Shown: positions 1 to 8,593, counted from the first letter of the stretch. The stretch: DNA of 64,000 nucleotides from Streptomyces cadmiisoli (GCF_003261055.1 NZ_CP030073.1:5580001-5644000), one strand, 5' to 3'. The notes: generated by a model from the sequence alone, not told the origin. Translations and numbers: made by a program.

Positions 1-906
1 GGCCTTGGTGACGAACGTGTCGTAGTTGCCGTAGACCTGCGGGCCGATGACGAAGCCGACGTCCGGGTCGCGGAAGAAGCCGAGCATCCGCTCCAGGTAG
101 TTCGGCAGCGGGACGTGGTCGGTGTCGACGGACGCGAAGAAGTCGTAGTCGCCGCCGTGCGCGTCCAGCCAGGCGTTGTAGTTGCCGTGCTTGGTCTTGG
201 CGCGGTGCGGGCCCTTGGACTGGTTCCACTTCGCCACGCCCTTGCGGGAGAAGTGGTGCACGCCGAGCCGTGCGCACACCTGCTTGACCTCGGGGTCGTC
301 GCCCTCGTCGAGCAGCCAGACGTGCAGCAGACCCCGGTGGCGCAGCTTGACCGCCGCCTCCAGGGTCTTCGTCACCATCTCCAGCGGCTCCTTGCCGGGC
401 ACGAAGGAGGTGAGGAAGGCGACTCTCGTACCGCTCTCGGGCACCACCGGGATCGGGTCGCGGGCGACCAGTGTGGCGTGCGCGTTGGACAGCACGTTCA
501 TGCAGCGGAAGAACTCGATCAGACCGATCGAGACCAGCATCACGATGTCGAGCGCCGGCAGGAAGTCGTAGGCCGGGTAGTCGCGTTCCGTCCAGTGCTC
601 CGGCTGGAGCAGCCAGGCCAGCAGCACCAGCGAGAGCAGCGGTGCCGCGGCCAGCATCAGCGCGACACGTATACGGTGCGGCTCCTGCGAGATGAGCGTG
701 CGGTACTGCACCTTGTACGGCTTGCCGGGATCCGGCTGGGTGAGGGGGCCGGCCAGCCGGCTGTAGTGCTCGTAGTCGTACCTCGGCAGGGTCTTTTTGA
801 TCCGGCGGAAGGTCCCCGTGTTGCCGGACCGGTGCGAAGGCACTCTGAGCTGGGTGGTCTGTGACGGGTCGAAGTTCTGCCGGGCGCCCGTCGGCGTCGA
901 CGTCAT
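1..906 (-). CDS. cslA: CslA-like family 2 glycosyltransferase, 5' part
   Basis: This is the N-terminal 302 codons of a membrane-bound family 2 glycosyltransferase; the rest lies beyond the left edge. It resembles CslA, the cellulose-synthase-like enzyme that makes a beta-glucan at Streptomyces hyphal tips. The ATG at 906 starts a cytosolic tail of about 80 residues, followed by two membrane spans (about 81-101 and 118-138) and the start of the GT-A catalytic domain. The sugar-nucleotide Asp region LLDEGDD (198-204) and the DxD-type DTDH (261-264) are visible, while the QxxRW motif is outside the window. The nearby LPMO gene supports the CslA assignment, because the two are neighbours in S. 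coelicolor as I recall it. Another polysaccharide synthase of the same family cannot be fully excluded. Confidence 0.85.
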   Translation of the reverse strand, partial: MTSTPTGARQNFDPSQTTQLRVPSHRSGNTGTFRRIKKTLPRYDYEHYSRLAGPLTQPDPGKPYKVQYRTLISQEPHRIRVALMLAAAPLLSLVLLAWLLQPEHWTERDYPAYDFLPALDIVMLVSIGLIEFFRCMNVLSNAHATLVARDPIPVVPESGTRVAFLTSFVPGKEPLEMVTKTLEAAVKLRHRGLLHVWLLDEGDDPEVKQVCARLGVHHFSRKGVAKWNQSKGPHRAKTKHGNYNAWLDAHGGDYDFFASVDTDHVPLPNYLERMLGFFRDPDVGFVIGPQVYGNYDTFVTKA

Positions 907-1221
907 GAGTCATCCCCCCACACGCGGGTCAGCCGCGTGTCTGTCGGTTCCTGCGCCCGCTCGGGTCCCCCTCGACCTTCACAGGCGTACCAGTGGTGCG
1001 CCGCAGTCACCACGTCATCCACACTCTATAGACATGGAACTGCGACGTTCCGGTTGCATGATGCCCCCCTCGGCATCGCTTCATGAACGGGGCCCCTCTC
1101 CCCGCAACACCGGCAACCGGTTTCCGTGCCCCCCAATTGGCGCGTATCCGCAGCCTCGTGAAAAACCAGGGTTCTACGCCGTTCAGCATGATCGCAAGAT
1201 GCGATACACGGTATTTACCGG
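907..1221. other. Intergenic region upstream of cslA
   Basis: This 315-base stretch has no convincing gene. An AT-rich patch with TCTATAGA near 1025-1032 could hold the cslA promoter. At the left end, just 3' of the regulator gene, are two small inverted repeats: ATCGCA-AGA-TGCGAT (1191-1205) and CGGTA-TT-TACCG (1209-1220). They could form the regulator's transcription terminator. Confidence 0.4.
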
Positions 1222-1935
1222 TTAAACGCGCTCATTGGGATGCAAGTTGGCGTCTGCCGGTGCGCTTGAGGCCAGTCGGGCACGAACGTTGCCGAAGTGG
1301 TCTCTTATGGCCTCCTCCGCTCGCACCGAGTCACCGGACCGCACCGCGTCCAGGATCTCCCGGTGCTGCCGGCAGGTCACCCGAGGGTCCTGCGGCACCT
1401 CCACGAGATCTCTGCTCACCTGGTGGAAGGCGTCCCAGAACGCCTCCAGCACCTCGGACAGCAGCACGTTGTCCAGCCCTCGGTAGAGGGTGGCGTGAAA
1501 GGCCCGGTCGGTCTCGGCGAGGCCGGCTCCGTGCGCGGCCCGCTGATCCATACGGTCCACGAGGGCGTCCAGTTCAACGAGGTCCGCCTGCGGCAGCCGT
1601 CCGGCCAGCCGGGAGACCAGTCCGGCCTCCATCGCCTCGCGCAGTTCCAGCAGCTGGAGCAGGGAGTCCTCCCCGCGGTGGTGCCCGGCGACCGTGCGGA
1701 AGGCCAGGCCCTCGATCATCGGGGCGAACGACATCCGGCCCACATAGGTGCCGAAGCCGTGCCGTATCTCCACGATCCCCATCGCCTGGAGCCCCTTCAG
1801 CGCCTCCCGCACGGAGTTCCGGCTCGCGCCGAGGAACTCCATCAGCTCCGGCTCGGTCGGCAGCGGGGACCCGGAGGTCAGCCGGCGGTCGACGATGAGC
1901 TTCTTGATCCGCTCCTGGAGGTCACGCGCTGCCAT
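1222..1935 (-). CDS. FadR/GntR-family transcriptional regulator
   Basis: This is a DNA-binding regulator of the FadR subfamily of GntR. The N-terminal winged helix-turn-helix is clear (LPTEPELMEFLGASRNSVRE and the following GxVEIRHGFGTYV wing). The C-terminal part is the all-helical FCD ligand domain, which usually binds small carboxylic acids. The ATG at 1935 begins MAARDLQERIKKL and is taken as the start. A TTG at 1956 would add seven residues and sits behind a G-rich stretch, so it remains possible. The ligand and targets are unknown. The gene stands alone between cslA and a tRNA gene, and nothing in the sequence ties it to cslA. Confidence 0.85.
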   Translation of the reverse strand: MAARDLQERIKKLIVDRRLTSGSPLPTEPELMEFLGASRNSVREALKGLQAMGIVEIRHGFGTYVGRMSFAPMIEGLAFRTVAGHHRGEDSLLQLLELREAMEAGLVSRLAGRLPQADLVELDALVDRMDQRAAHGAGLAETDRAFHATLYRGLDNVLLSEVLEAFWDAFHQVSRDLVEVPQDPRVTCRQHREILDAVRSGDSVRAEEAIRDHFGNVRARLASSAPADANLHPNERV

Positions 1936-1986
1936 GGCCAGAGGGTAACCGGCCAACGGGGGGAGGTCCCCCTTCCGGCCATGCGA

Positions 1987-2014
1987 AAGGCCCCCCGCTG
2001 CTGCGAGGGGCCTT
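1987..2014 (-). terminator. Terminator hairpin after tRNA-Lys copy 1
   Basis: An inverted repeat AAGGCCCC ... GGGGCCTT lies directly 3' of the tRNA on the minus strand. A nearly identical hairpin follows tRNA-Lys copy 3, so flank and tRNA appear to have been duplicated together. Confidence 0.7.
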
Positions 2015-2021
2015 CCGGTCG

Positions 2022-2095
2022 TGCGCCGCCAGGGACTCGAACCCCGGACCCGCTGATTAAGAGTCAGCTGCTCTAACCAACTGAGCTAGCGGCGC
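2022..2095 (-). tRNA. tRNA-Lys(CTT), copy 1
   Basis: The minus strand folds into a full cloverleaf. The acceptor pairs GCGCCGC with GCGGCGC, the anticodon stem GCTGA/TCAGC encloses loop CTCTTAA (anticodon CTT), and the T-loop is TTCGAGT. CCA is not encoded. The sequence is identical to the copies at 7374-7447 and 21164-21237. Confidence 0.97.
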
Positions 2096-2280
2096 GTGCT
2101 GACGGCGTTAACTCTACATGACCTGGAAGGGTGCTCCGGACCCGTGGCCGGGCGGCCGCCCCGACCCCTGGGTGGCCGTACATCATTCGGACCGTCAACA
2201 TGCGCGCCCGAGGCACAGTTGTGAAACTGATCAACGTGTACAGGCCTGGACATTTCCATCCGAAGTGTGAGGGGAATCGC

Positions 2281-3675
2281 ATGAAGACTCCGGTGTTCGA
2301 GGAATTCGAGCCGGCCGATGACTGCGACTGCCCCGGTTGCGCCCCGCGGCGCCCCGCACTCGCCGTGCCCTCCTCGTTCCGGGACCCCGCGCGGTCGGCG
2401 CCCGGCCGGCCCGTGGGGTGCCGACCGGGCGCGACCCGGGTGCTGGCCGTCGCCGCCCTCGCCTCGGCGGCGCTCGCCGCGGGCCACGCGACTCCGGTCG
2501 CAGCGGTCCCGCACGCCCCCCACGCTCCTCATCGGCCCGGCGTTCCCGCAGGTGACGAGCCCGACACCCCGCAGGGCGGCACGGCTCCGCTGCACGGTCC
2601 CGGGGGGACACCGGCCAAGCCGGCGGGTGCCGCCCCGTTCCCCGCGATCACCCGCGCGGAAATCATCAACCGGGCCAAGAAGTGGGTCGCGGACCGGGTG
2701 CCGTACAGCATGACCGACTACTGGAGCGACGGTTACCGGCAGGACTGCTCGGGCTTCGTCTCGATGGCCTGGAAGCTGCCGGCCAACGAATGGACCGGCA
2801 CCCTCCACCTGTACGGGGTGCGCATCACCAAGGACGAGCTCCAGCCCGGCGACATGCTGCTGTTCCACAACCCGGCCAATCCGCAGAACGGGTCGCACGT
2901 CGTGATCTTCGGCGGCTGGACGGACCAGACCCGGACGCACTACACGGCCTACGAGTCCATCCGCCCGCGCGCCCGCAAGCAGACCACCCCCTACGCCTAC
3001 TCCAAGAACTCCGACCGCTACGTGCCCTACCGCTACCGGGGCGTCGTGTCGGACCCGGGCACGGTGCAGCAGGTCGGCACGCAGCCGGGGCAGGAGGAGG
3101 AGCAGGGGGACGTGACGGCGTACCCCGGAACGAAGTACTTCGGCCCCGGGGCCGTCAACGAGCACGTCACCCAGCTCGGCCGCATGCTGATCGGGCGCGG
3201 CGCCGGCCGCTTCTACCCCGAGGGTCCCGGCCCGCTCTGGACGGACGCGGACCGTATGGCGACCCAGGCCTTCCAGGTGGCCCAGGGCTGGAAGGACAAG
3301 GAGGCGGACGGGCTGCCGGGCGAGCGGACCTGGGACCTGCTGGTCACGGGCAAGGGCAAGGACATCCCGCCCGAGCCGCCCGCCCGGTCCCCCGCCACCG
3401 CCCCGCCCGCGGCGCTCGCCCCGCCCGCGGCGAGGGTCCCCGCCTACCCCGGCCGCGGCATGTTCCGGCCCGGGGCGAGCAACGAGCATGTCCTGCGGCT
3501 CGGGCAGCAGCTCGTGCGGAAGGGGTTCGGCGGGCACTACGCCACGGGGCCGGGGACGCGCTGGGGCGACGCGGACCGGCGGAGCGTCGAGGCCTTCCAG
3601 CGCGCCCAGGGCTGGCGGGGCGGGGCGGCGAACGGCCACCCGGGGCCGGAGACCTGGCGGCGGCTCTTTTCCTGA
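2281..3675 (+). CDS. Secreted NlpC/P60-type peptidoglycan hydrolase with two C-terminal binding repeats
   Basis: This is a probable cell-wall endopeptidase of 464 residues. After a polar N-terminus with several cysteines, a hydrophobic segment (about 57-80) looks like a signal peptide or anchor. The catalytic domain has the Cys motif QDCSGFVSMAW and the His motif GSHVVIFGGW typical of NlpC/P60 enzymes. Two related modules of about 70 residues follow, each with an FxPGAxNEHVxxLG...AFQxAQGW pattern like peptidoglycan-binding repeats, joined by a Pro/Ala-rich linker. The ATG at 2281 is preceded by GAGGGG. The SPFH gene starts 43 bases downstream and is probably cotranscribed. The substrate bond is inferred from the fold only. 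Confidence 0.88.
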   Translation: MKTPVFEEFEPADDCDCPGCAPRRPALAVPSSFRDPARSAPGRPVGCRPGATRVLAVAALASAALAAGHATPVAAVPHAPHAPHRPGVPAGDEPDTPQGGTAPLHGPGGTPAKPAGAAPFPAITRAEIINRAKKWVADRVPYSMTDYWSDGYRQDCSGFVSMAWKLPANEWTGTLHLYGVRITKDELQPGDMLLFHNPANPQNGSHVVIFGGWTDQTRTHYTAYESIRPRARKQTTPYAYSKNSDRYVPYRYRGVVSDPGTVQQVGTQPGQEEEQGDVTAYPGTKYFGPGAVNEHVTQLGRMLIGRGAGRFYPEGPGPLWTDADRMATQAFQVAQGWKDKEADGLPGERTWDLLVTGKGKDIPPEPPARSPATAPPAALAPPAARVPAYPGRGMFRPGASNEHVLRLGQQLVRKGFGGHYATGPGTRWGDADRRSVEAFQRAQGWRGGAANGHPGPETWRRLFS

Positions 3676-3718
3676 TCACCTGTTCTGAACGCATCTGGCG
3701 CGGAGGCTGGAGGCACGC

Positions 3719-4840
3719 ATGACCACGACCACTCCCCAGACGCCCGAGTCCGGCGGAGCCGACGGCGGCCCGGCCCGGCCGGCCCGGCTCATCCACAACG
3801 AGGTCACCACCGAGATCCCGGTCCATCTGCTGTTCCGCGACGACCCCGACCCGGTCGACGTGCCGATCAGGCCCGCCGTGGTCAACCGCCGCCAGGGCAC
3901 GGGGGAGCAGCCCCGGCTGCGCCGTCCGGCCGCCCCGCGGACCCGGCCCGTCGCCCGGGTCGATCCCGACCTGGTGGAACGGCCCGCGCGGGTGCTGCCC
4001 GGGGCGGTCGGGGTGCTCGCCGGTGTCGCCGGGGCGGTCGGGTGCGCGGTGACCTCGTGGTGGTCGAGCGGGCTGCCGCCGCAGGTGGTGCAGACGCTGG
4101 GGCTGCCGGCGTCCGCGGGGGGCGCGGCGGGTCCGGCGCAGTGGGCGGCGTACGCCGGGGCCGGGGCGCTCGGGCTGCTCGGGTTCGGCGGACTGGCCCG
4201 GGGCCGCACGGGGCGGGCCTGGGTGCTCGATCTGTTCGGCCGCTACCGGGGGACCGTGCGGCGCACCGGGCTGATGTGGGTCAACCCGCTGCTGCTGCGC
4301 CGCCGGGTCGACGTGCGGCTGCGGCACTGGCGCAGTGAACCGGTGCCCGCCGCGGACCGGGGCGGGATGGCGCTGCGGGTGGTGGTCCTGGTGGTGTGGC
4401 GGGTGCGGGACACCGCGCGGGCCGTGCTGACGGTGGAGGACCACGAGAGATATCTGCGCGAGTGCGTGGAGGCGGGGCTCCTGCGGGTGCCGGTGGAGAT
4501 GCCGGGCGGCACCCGGGCCGGGGTGGAGGCCGCAGCGGAGGCGCTGACCCGGCTGGTGGCGGCGGACGCCGCGCCGGTCGGCCTGGAGGTCTTCTCGGTG
4601 CAGCCGGTGCGGATCGAGTACGCCCCCGAGCTGGCCGACGCGATGCACCGGCGCAGGATCGCGGCGCTGGACGCGCAGCACCGGGCGAGCGTGCTGACGT
4701 CGGTGGTCGACTCGGTGGAGGACACGGTGTCGCGGCTGACCATGCGAGGTCTGGTGGACCTGGACGCGCACGAGCGCAAGGTGCTGGTCAAGGATCTGAC
4801 GGTGGCGTTCTGCGCGGGGCGCGGGGAGCGGGAGCCGTGA
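3719..4840 (+). CDS. SPFH/Band-7 domain membrane protein
   Basis: This 373-residue protein has a charged N-terminal region of about 90 residues, two membrane spans (about 92-112 and 140-160) and a C-terminal SPFH/stomatin-like domain. The domain includes the typical stretch GLMWVNPLLLRRRVDVRLR and a predicted helical tail. SPFH proteins form membrane scaffolds; the specific role here is unknown. The ATG at 3719 has a GGAGG Shine-Dalgarno. Its position right behind the wall hydrolase suggests a cell-envelope function shared by the two genes. Confidence 0.8.
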   Translation: MTTTTPQTPESGGADGGPARPARLIHNEVTTEIPVHLLFRDDPDPVDVPIRPAVVNRRQGTGEQPRLRRPAAPRTRPVARVDPDLVERPARVLPGAVGVLAGVAGAVGCAVTSWWSSGLPPQVVQTLGLPASAGGAAGPAQWAAYAGAGALGLLGFGGLARGRTGRAWVLDLFGRYRGTVRRTGLMWVNPLLLRRRVDVRLRHWRSEPVPAADRGGMALRVVVLVVWRVRDTARAVLTVEDHERYLRECVEAGLLRVPVEMPGGTRAGVEAAAEALTRLVAADAAPVGLEVFSVQPVRIEYAPELADAMHRRRIAALDAQHRASVLTSVVDSVEDTVSRLTMRGLVDLDAHERKVLVKDLTVAFCAGRGEREP

Positions 4841-4923
4841 CCGCCCGGCGGAGGTTCTGACGGGTCGTCGAACATGTTCCGCGATTGGTATGGACATGTT
4901 CAACCGATGCTCATAATCTGAGG

Positions 4924-4939
4924 CTTGGTCTAGACCTGC
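4924..4939. promoter_or_regulatory. DasR-responsive element (dre) upstream of the LPMO gene
   Basis: The sequence CTTGGTCTAGACCTGC has a perfect GGTCTAGACC core and closely matches the Streptomyces dre consensus ACTGGTCTAGACCACT. It lies 38 bases before the LPMO start codon. This points to repression by the GlcNAc-responsive regulator DasR. Confidence 0.8.
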
Positions 4940-4976
4940 TCACAGAACTTCCCCCACGTTCTCCAGGAGCGGCAGC

Positions 4977-5582
4977 ATGCGCACAAGGACCAAGATGTAC
5001 GCCGCCGCGGTGGGACTGGCGACCACCGGAGCTCTGGTGCTCTCCTCCGGCGGTGCCACCGGCCACGGCTACACCGACCTCCCCATCAGCAGGCAGAAGC
5101 TCTGCCAGAACGGCTCCGTCACCAACTGCGGCGAGATCCAATGGGAGCCGCAGAGCGTCGAGGGCCCCAAGGGCTTCCCGTCCTCGGGTCCGGCCGACGG
5201 CCGGATCTGCTCCGGCAACAACACCCGGTTCGCCCAGCTCGACAGCCCGCGCACACCGTCGAACGGGACCTGGCCGACCACCCGGGTGACCGGCGGCCAG
5301 AGCTACACGTTCCGCTGGCAGTTCACCGCGATGCACGCCACGACCGACTTCAAGTACTACGTCACCAAGGCGGGCTGGAACCAGAACCACAACCTGGCCC
5401 GGTCCGACCTCAACCTCACCCCGTTCCTCACGGTCCCGTACAACGGTCAGCGACCGCCGTCCACCCTCTCCCACAGCGGCACCCTGCCGTCCGGGCTGAG
5501 CGGGCGGCACGTGATCGTCGCGGTTTGGACGATCGCCGACACCCCGAACGCGTTCTACGCCTGTTCGGACGTCACCTTCTGA
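4977..5582 (+). CDS. lpmP: AA10 lytic polysaccharide monooxygenase (chitin-binding protein)
   Basis: This is a secreted copper enzyme that oxidatively cleaves chitin or glucan chains. A 29-residue signal peptide ends just before His30 (ATG|HGYTD), which would be the N-terminal copper ligand. His120 (FTAMHATTDF) completes the histidine brace, and Phe193 (NAFYACSD) is the usual axial residue of this family. There is a single catalytic domain and no added carbohydrate-binding module. The gene lies near cslA and has a dre site, consistent with the small LpmP-type LPMO linked to hyphal-tip glucan in S. coelicolor. That link is recalled, so the symbol is tentative. Confidence 0.92.
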   Translation: MRTRTKMYAAAVGLATTGALVLSSGGATGHGYTDLPISRQKLCQNGSVTNCGEIQWEPQSVEGPKGFPSSGPADGRICSGNNTRFAQLDSPRTPSNGTWPTTRVTGGQSYTFRWQFTAMHATTDFKYYVTKAGWNQNHNLARSDLNLTPFLTVPYNGQRPPSTLSHSGTLPSGLSGRHVIVAVWTIADTPNAFYACSDVTF

Positions 5583-5600
5583 TCCCTTCCCGGACGCGAT

Positions 5601-5643
5601 CCGGGTGCGCCGGCACCGCGAGCTGCGGTTCCGGCGCACCCGG
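5601..5643 (+). terminator. Terminator hairpin after the LPMO gene
   Basis: A perfect 13-base stem, CCGGGTGCGCCGG (5601-5613) pairing with CCGGCGCACCCGG (5631-5643), encloses a 17-base loop 18 bases after the LPMO stop. Confidence 0.75.
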
Positions 5644-5680
5644 AGAGTCCGGGCGATCGGACTGCCCTCACCCTCCACAT

Positions 5681-5695
5681 CTGACGACATGTCAG
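5681..5695. promoter_or_regulatory. Inverted repeat upstream of the acyl-CoA ligase gene
   Basis: CTGAC-GACAT-GTCAG lies 15 bases before the ligase start. Its position suits a repressor operator, but the regulator cannot be named. Confidence 0.4.
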
Positions 5696-5710
5696 TTACC
5701 GTGCGGCCGC

Positions 5711-7408
5711 ATGGAGACCGTGGCGGAACTGGTCGGGCGGCAGTGGGGCGACGACCGCCCCGGGCTGTGGTTCGAGGAGCGGACGCTCACCCGGCACGAG
5801 GTGGCCGCGGGAGCCGCGGCACGGGCGGCGCTTCTGGCCGACCTGCTGCCCCGCCACGCCCACCCGCACGTCGGGGTGCTGCTCGACAACACCCCGGAGT
5901 ACCCGCTGTGGCTCGGCGCCGCGGCGTTGGCCGGCGCGGCCGTCGCCGGCATCAATCCGACCCGGCGCGGTCCGGAGCTCGCCCGCGACATCCTGCACAC
6001 CGAGTGCCGGATCGTCGTCACCGAACGGGCCCACCTGCCCCTTCTCGACGGTCTGGAACTGCCCGGGGTGCGCCTGCTGGTCACCGACACCGAGCCCTAC
6101 GAGCGGCTGCTCGCCCCGTACGCCGACGCGTGTCCGGACCCGACCCGGGCCACCCCCCGCGACCGGCTGCTGCTCTACTTCACCTCGGGCTCCACCGGTG
6201 CCCCCAAGGCCGCGATCTGCACCCAGGGCCGGCTGGCCGCCGCCGGGCGTTCCCTCGCCGCGCAGTTCGCGCTCGGCCCGGACGACGTGCACTACATCTG
6301 CATGCCGATGTTCCACGGCAACGCGGTGATCGCCGACTGGGCGCCGGCACTGGCCGCCGGGGCGGGCGTCGCGCTGCGGCGGCGGTTCTCAGCGTCGGGC
6401 TTCCTGCCGGACGTACGCCGGTACGGGGCGACGTACTTCACCTATGTGGGGCGGGCCGTCCAGTACGTCCTGGCCACCGAGCCGCGCCCCGACGACCGGG
6501 ACAACCCGCTGCGCGTCGGGTTCGGCACGGAGGCGGGCGCGGTGGACGCGGCGGCGTTCGAGCGGCGCTTCGGGGTACGGCTGGTGGAGGGGTACGGATC
6601 GTCGGAGGGCGGCGCGGCGGTGCAGTGGGCGCCGGGCACCCCCGCGGGGGCGGTCGGCCGCGCGGGCCCCGGGCTCGCGGTGCTCGATCCGGACACCCGC
6701 GAGGAGTGCCCGCCGGCCGCGTTCGACGAGGCCGGCCGGCTGGTCAACGGGGACCGGGCCATCGGCGAGCTGGTCAACCGGGGGCCGAACCCCTTCGAGG
6801 GCTACTGGCGCAACCCCCGGGCGGAGGCGGAACGGCGCCGCGGGGGCTGGTACTGGACCGGCGACCTCTTCTACCGGGACGCCGAGGGGTTCCTGTACTT
6901 CGCGGGCCGCGCCGACGACCGGCTGCGCGTCGACAGCGAGAACCTCGCCGCCGCGGTGATCGAGAACATCCTCGCCCGGTACGAGGGCGCCTCGGCCGTC
7001 GCCGTGTACGCGGTGCCGGACCCCGTCGCCGGGGACCAGGTGATGGCGACGCTCGCCGGGGACTTCGACCCGCGCGGATTCGCCGAGTTCCTCGCGGCCC
7101 AGCCGGATCTGGGGACGAAGATGGCGCCGCGGTTCGTGCGGGTCGCCGAGCGGATGCCGGTCACCGCCACGAACAAGATCCATCGTGCCGGGCTGCGCGC
7201 GGAAGGCTTTCGGTGCGCCGATCCGGTGTGGTGGAGGTCACCGGGTTCGTCCGAACCGTACCGGCGGTTGACCGCGGCGGACACGGTGGCGCTGGAGGCG
7301 CGGTACCGGGCGCGGGGGCGGGAGCACCTCATACGGAAGGAGCCCCCCGCTTCCACGGAGGGCTCCTCGAACGTGCGCCGCCAGGGACTCGAACCCCGGA
7401 CCCGCTGA
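5711..7408 (+). CDS. FadD17-like fatty-acid/acyl-CoA ligase
   Basis: This is an ANL-superfamily enzyme that would activate a carboxylic acid through an acyl-adenylate to its CoA thioester. The P-loop FTSGSTGAPK (157-166), the EGYGSSEGG adenine-binding motif and the YWTGDL motif are all present, along with a C-terminal domain containing NKIHR. Overall it is most like mycobacterial FadD17-type ligases. The ATG at 5711 is chosen because the homologous region begins there; upstream codons in the same frame have no family similarity. The family end (about GREHLI) is followed by some 20 extra codons. These read through the hairpin of the tRNA-Lys gene and stop inside that tRNA on the opposite strand, so the native stop has probably been lost. 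Confidence 0.85.
   Translation: METVAELVGRQWGDDRPGLWFEERTLTRHEVAAGAAARAALLADLLPRHAHPHVGVLLDNTPEYPLWLGAAALAGAAVAGINPTRRGPELARDILHTECRIVVTERAHLPLLDGLELPGVRLLVTDTEPYERLLAPYADACPDPTRATPRDRLLLYFTSGSTGAPKAAICTQGRLAAAGRSLAAQFALGPDDVHYICMPMFHGNAVIADWAPALAAGAGVALRRRFSASGFLPDVRRYGATYFTYVGRAVQYVLATEPRPDDRDNPLRVGFGTEAGAVDAAAFERRFGVRLVEGYGSSEGGAAVQWAPGTPAGAVGRAGPGLAVLDPDTREECPPAAFDEAGRLVNGDRAIGELVNRGPNPFEGYWRNPRAEAERRRGGWYWTGDLFYRDAEGFLYFAGRADDRLRVDSENLAAAVIENILARYEGASAVAVYAVPDPVAGDQVMATLAGDFDPRGFAEFLAAQPDLGTKMAPRFVRVAERMPVTATNKIHRAGLRAEGFRCADPVWWRSPGSSEPYRRLTAADTVALEARYRARGREHLIRKEPPASTEGSSNVRRQGLEPRTR
7339..7366 (-). terminator. Terminator hairpin after tRNA-Lys copy 2
   Basis: GGAGCCC (7339-7345) pairs with GGGCTCC (7360-7366) just 3' of the tRNA on the minus strand. 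It lies inside the last codons of the ligase on the plus strand. Confidence 0.6.
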
Positions 7409-7447
7409 TTAAGAGTCAGCTGCTCTAACCAACTGAGCTAGCGGCGC
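7374..7447 (-). tRNA. tRNA-Lys(CTT), copy 2
   Basis: The sequence is identical to the other two copies, with a full cloverleaf and anticodon CTT. The tRNA overlaps the 3' end of the acyl-CoA ligase gene on the opposite strand by 35 bases. Confidence 0.97.
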
Positions 7448-7601
7448 ATGACTCCCGCCGTCCGCTGTCCGCGGTCGGCGACGAAGAAAATAATACCCGG
7501 TCCGAAAGGGTGCTCCGGACCGGCACGGACACCGCTCCTCGACGCCGGAGGGCACGCACCGGACACCGCTCCTCGCCGGGCGAGCGCTGTCCGCCGCGGG
7601 A

Positions 7602-8354
7602 CTAGATCGCCAGCGAGATCAGCACCGGGGTCGCGTTGCGGTTGAGCGTGTCCGCGGCCTGGCGCAGCCGGTGGGTCTGCTCGACGGGCAGGGACAGGGC
7701 CAGGCAGCCCACGGCGGAGCCGGCCGTGATCGGGACGGCCGCGCAGACCGTGCCGACCGCGTACTCCTGGAGGTCGAGGACCGGAGCCGTGGGCGGCTGG
7801 GCCTCCAGCCGGGACAGCAGCAGCCGGTCGCTGGTGATCGTCCGGGAGGTGAGGCGGGCCATCTTGTGCCGGGCGAGGTGGTCGCGGCGTCCGTTGTGGT
7901 CGAGCTGGCCGAGCAGGCTCTTGCCGACCGCCGTGGCGTGGGCGGAGTAGCGGAAGTCGACCCACTCGTTGACCGCGGGGGTGGTGGGCCCGTCCGCGTA
8001 CTGGGTGACCCTGACCTCGCCGTCGAGGTACCGGCTGATGTAGACGGCGGCGCCGACGGAGTCGCGCAGCCGGCCGAGGGCGCGCTGGAGCTGGTCGCGC
8101 AGGGCCTCCTCGCGGTGGTGCGCGGAGCCGAGACGGGCGAGCGCGGCTCCCGCGACGTACGCCCCCTCGGCGATCTGCTCGACGTATCCCTCCCGGCGCA
8201 GCATGCGCAGCAGTGACGGCAGCCGGTCCGGGCCGACGCCGGTGTGCCGGGCGAGCTCGGCGTCGGTGACACCGGTGGTCTGCCGCGCCACCGTCTCCAG
8301 GACGCGCAGCGCGTCCTGGGCCGAGTGGTAGGGCGCGGTCGGTTCGAGCTTCAC
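7602..8354 (-). CDS. IclR-family transcriptional regulator
   Basis: This 250-residue regulator has an N-terminal winged helix (AQDALRVLETVARQTTGVTD followed by ELARHTGVGPDRLPSLLRML) and a C-terminal GAF-like effector domain. The hallmark segment YSAHATAVGKSLL is present. The GTG at 8354 follows AGGTGAG. It lies immediately downstream of the Ehu-type transporter on the same strand, with a 251-base gap, and is the obvious candidate to control that locus. IclR regulators usually bind small carboxylates and either activate or repress catabolic operons. Confidence 0.9.
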   Translation of the reverse strand: MKLEPTAPYHSAQDALRVLETVARQTTGVTDAELARHTGVGPDRLPSLLRMLRREGYVEQIAEGAYVAGAALARLGSAHHREEALRDQLQRALGRLRDSVGAAVYISRYLDGEVRVTQYADGPTTPAVNEWVDFRYSAHATAVGKSLLGQLDHNGRRDHLARHKMARLTSRTITSDRLLLSRLEAQPPTAPVLDLQEYAVGTVCAAVPITAGSAVGCLALSLPVEQTHRLRQAADTLNRNATPVLISLAI

Positions 8355-8581
8355 GACAGCTCACCTCGCTGTGTCATGTCGGGTGCTCGGACGTGCCTTG
8401 CCTGCCGGGGGTCCGGGGGCTGTCCCCCGGGATGACACAGCAGCGCCACGGTGTTTCTCCCTGCGCTTGCTCTCTGGACGGTGGATCCGGTCGGCGGAAC
8501 CACTCAACGATAGCCGCCAAGAGGCCGGGAGTGACCGGCAGTTGACGAGATTGCGACCCTCCCAACAGGGGCGTAAACATC

Positions 8582-8593
8582 TGGCATATGCCA
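8582..8593. promoter_or_regulatory. 12-base perfect palindrome, possible IclR operator
   Basis: TGGCATATGCCA is a perfect palindrome in the gap between the transporter ATPase gene and the IclR gene. It is about 230 bases upstream of the IclR start. Operator function is a guess from symmetry and position. Confidence 0.35.

Noticed and set aside
2131..2280. N-terminal extension of the NlpC/P60 protein
   Set aside because: The upstream in-frame codons lack a Shine-Dalgarno and resemble non-coding sequence. The ATG at 2281 has a good ribosome-binding site.
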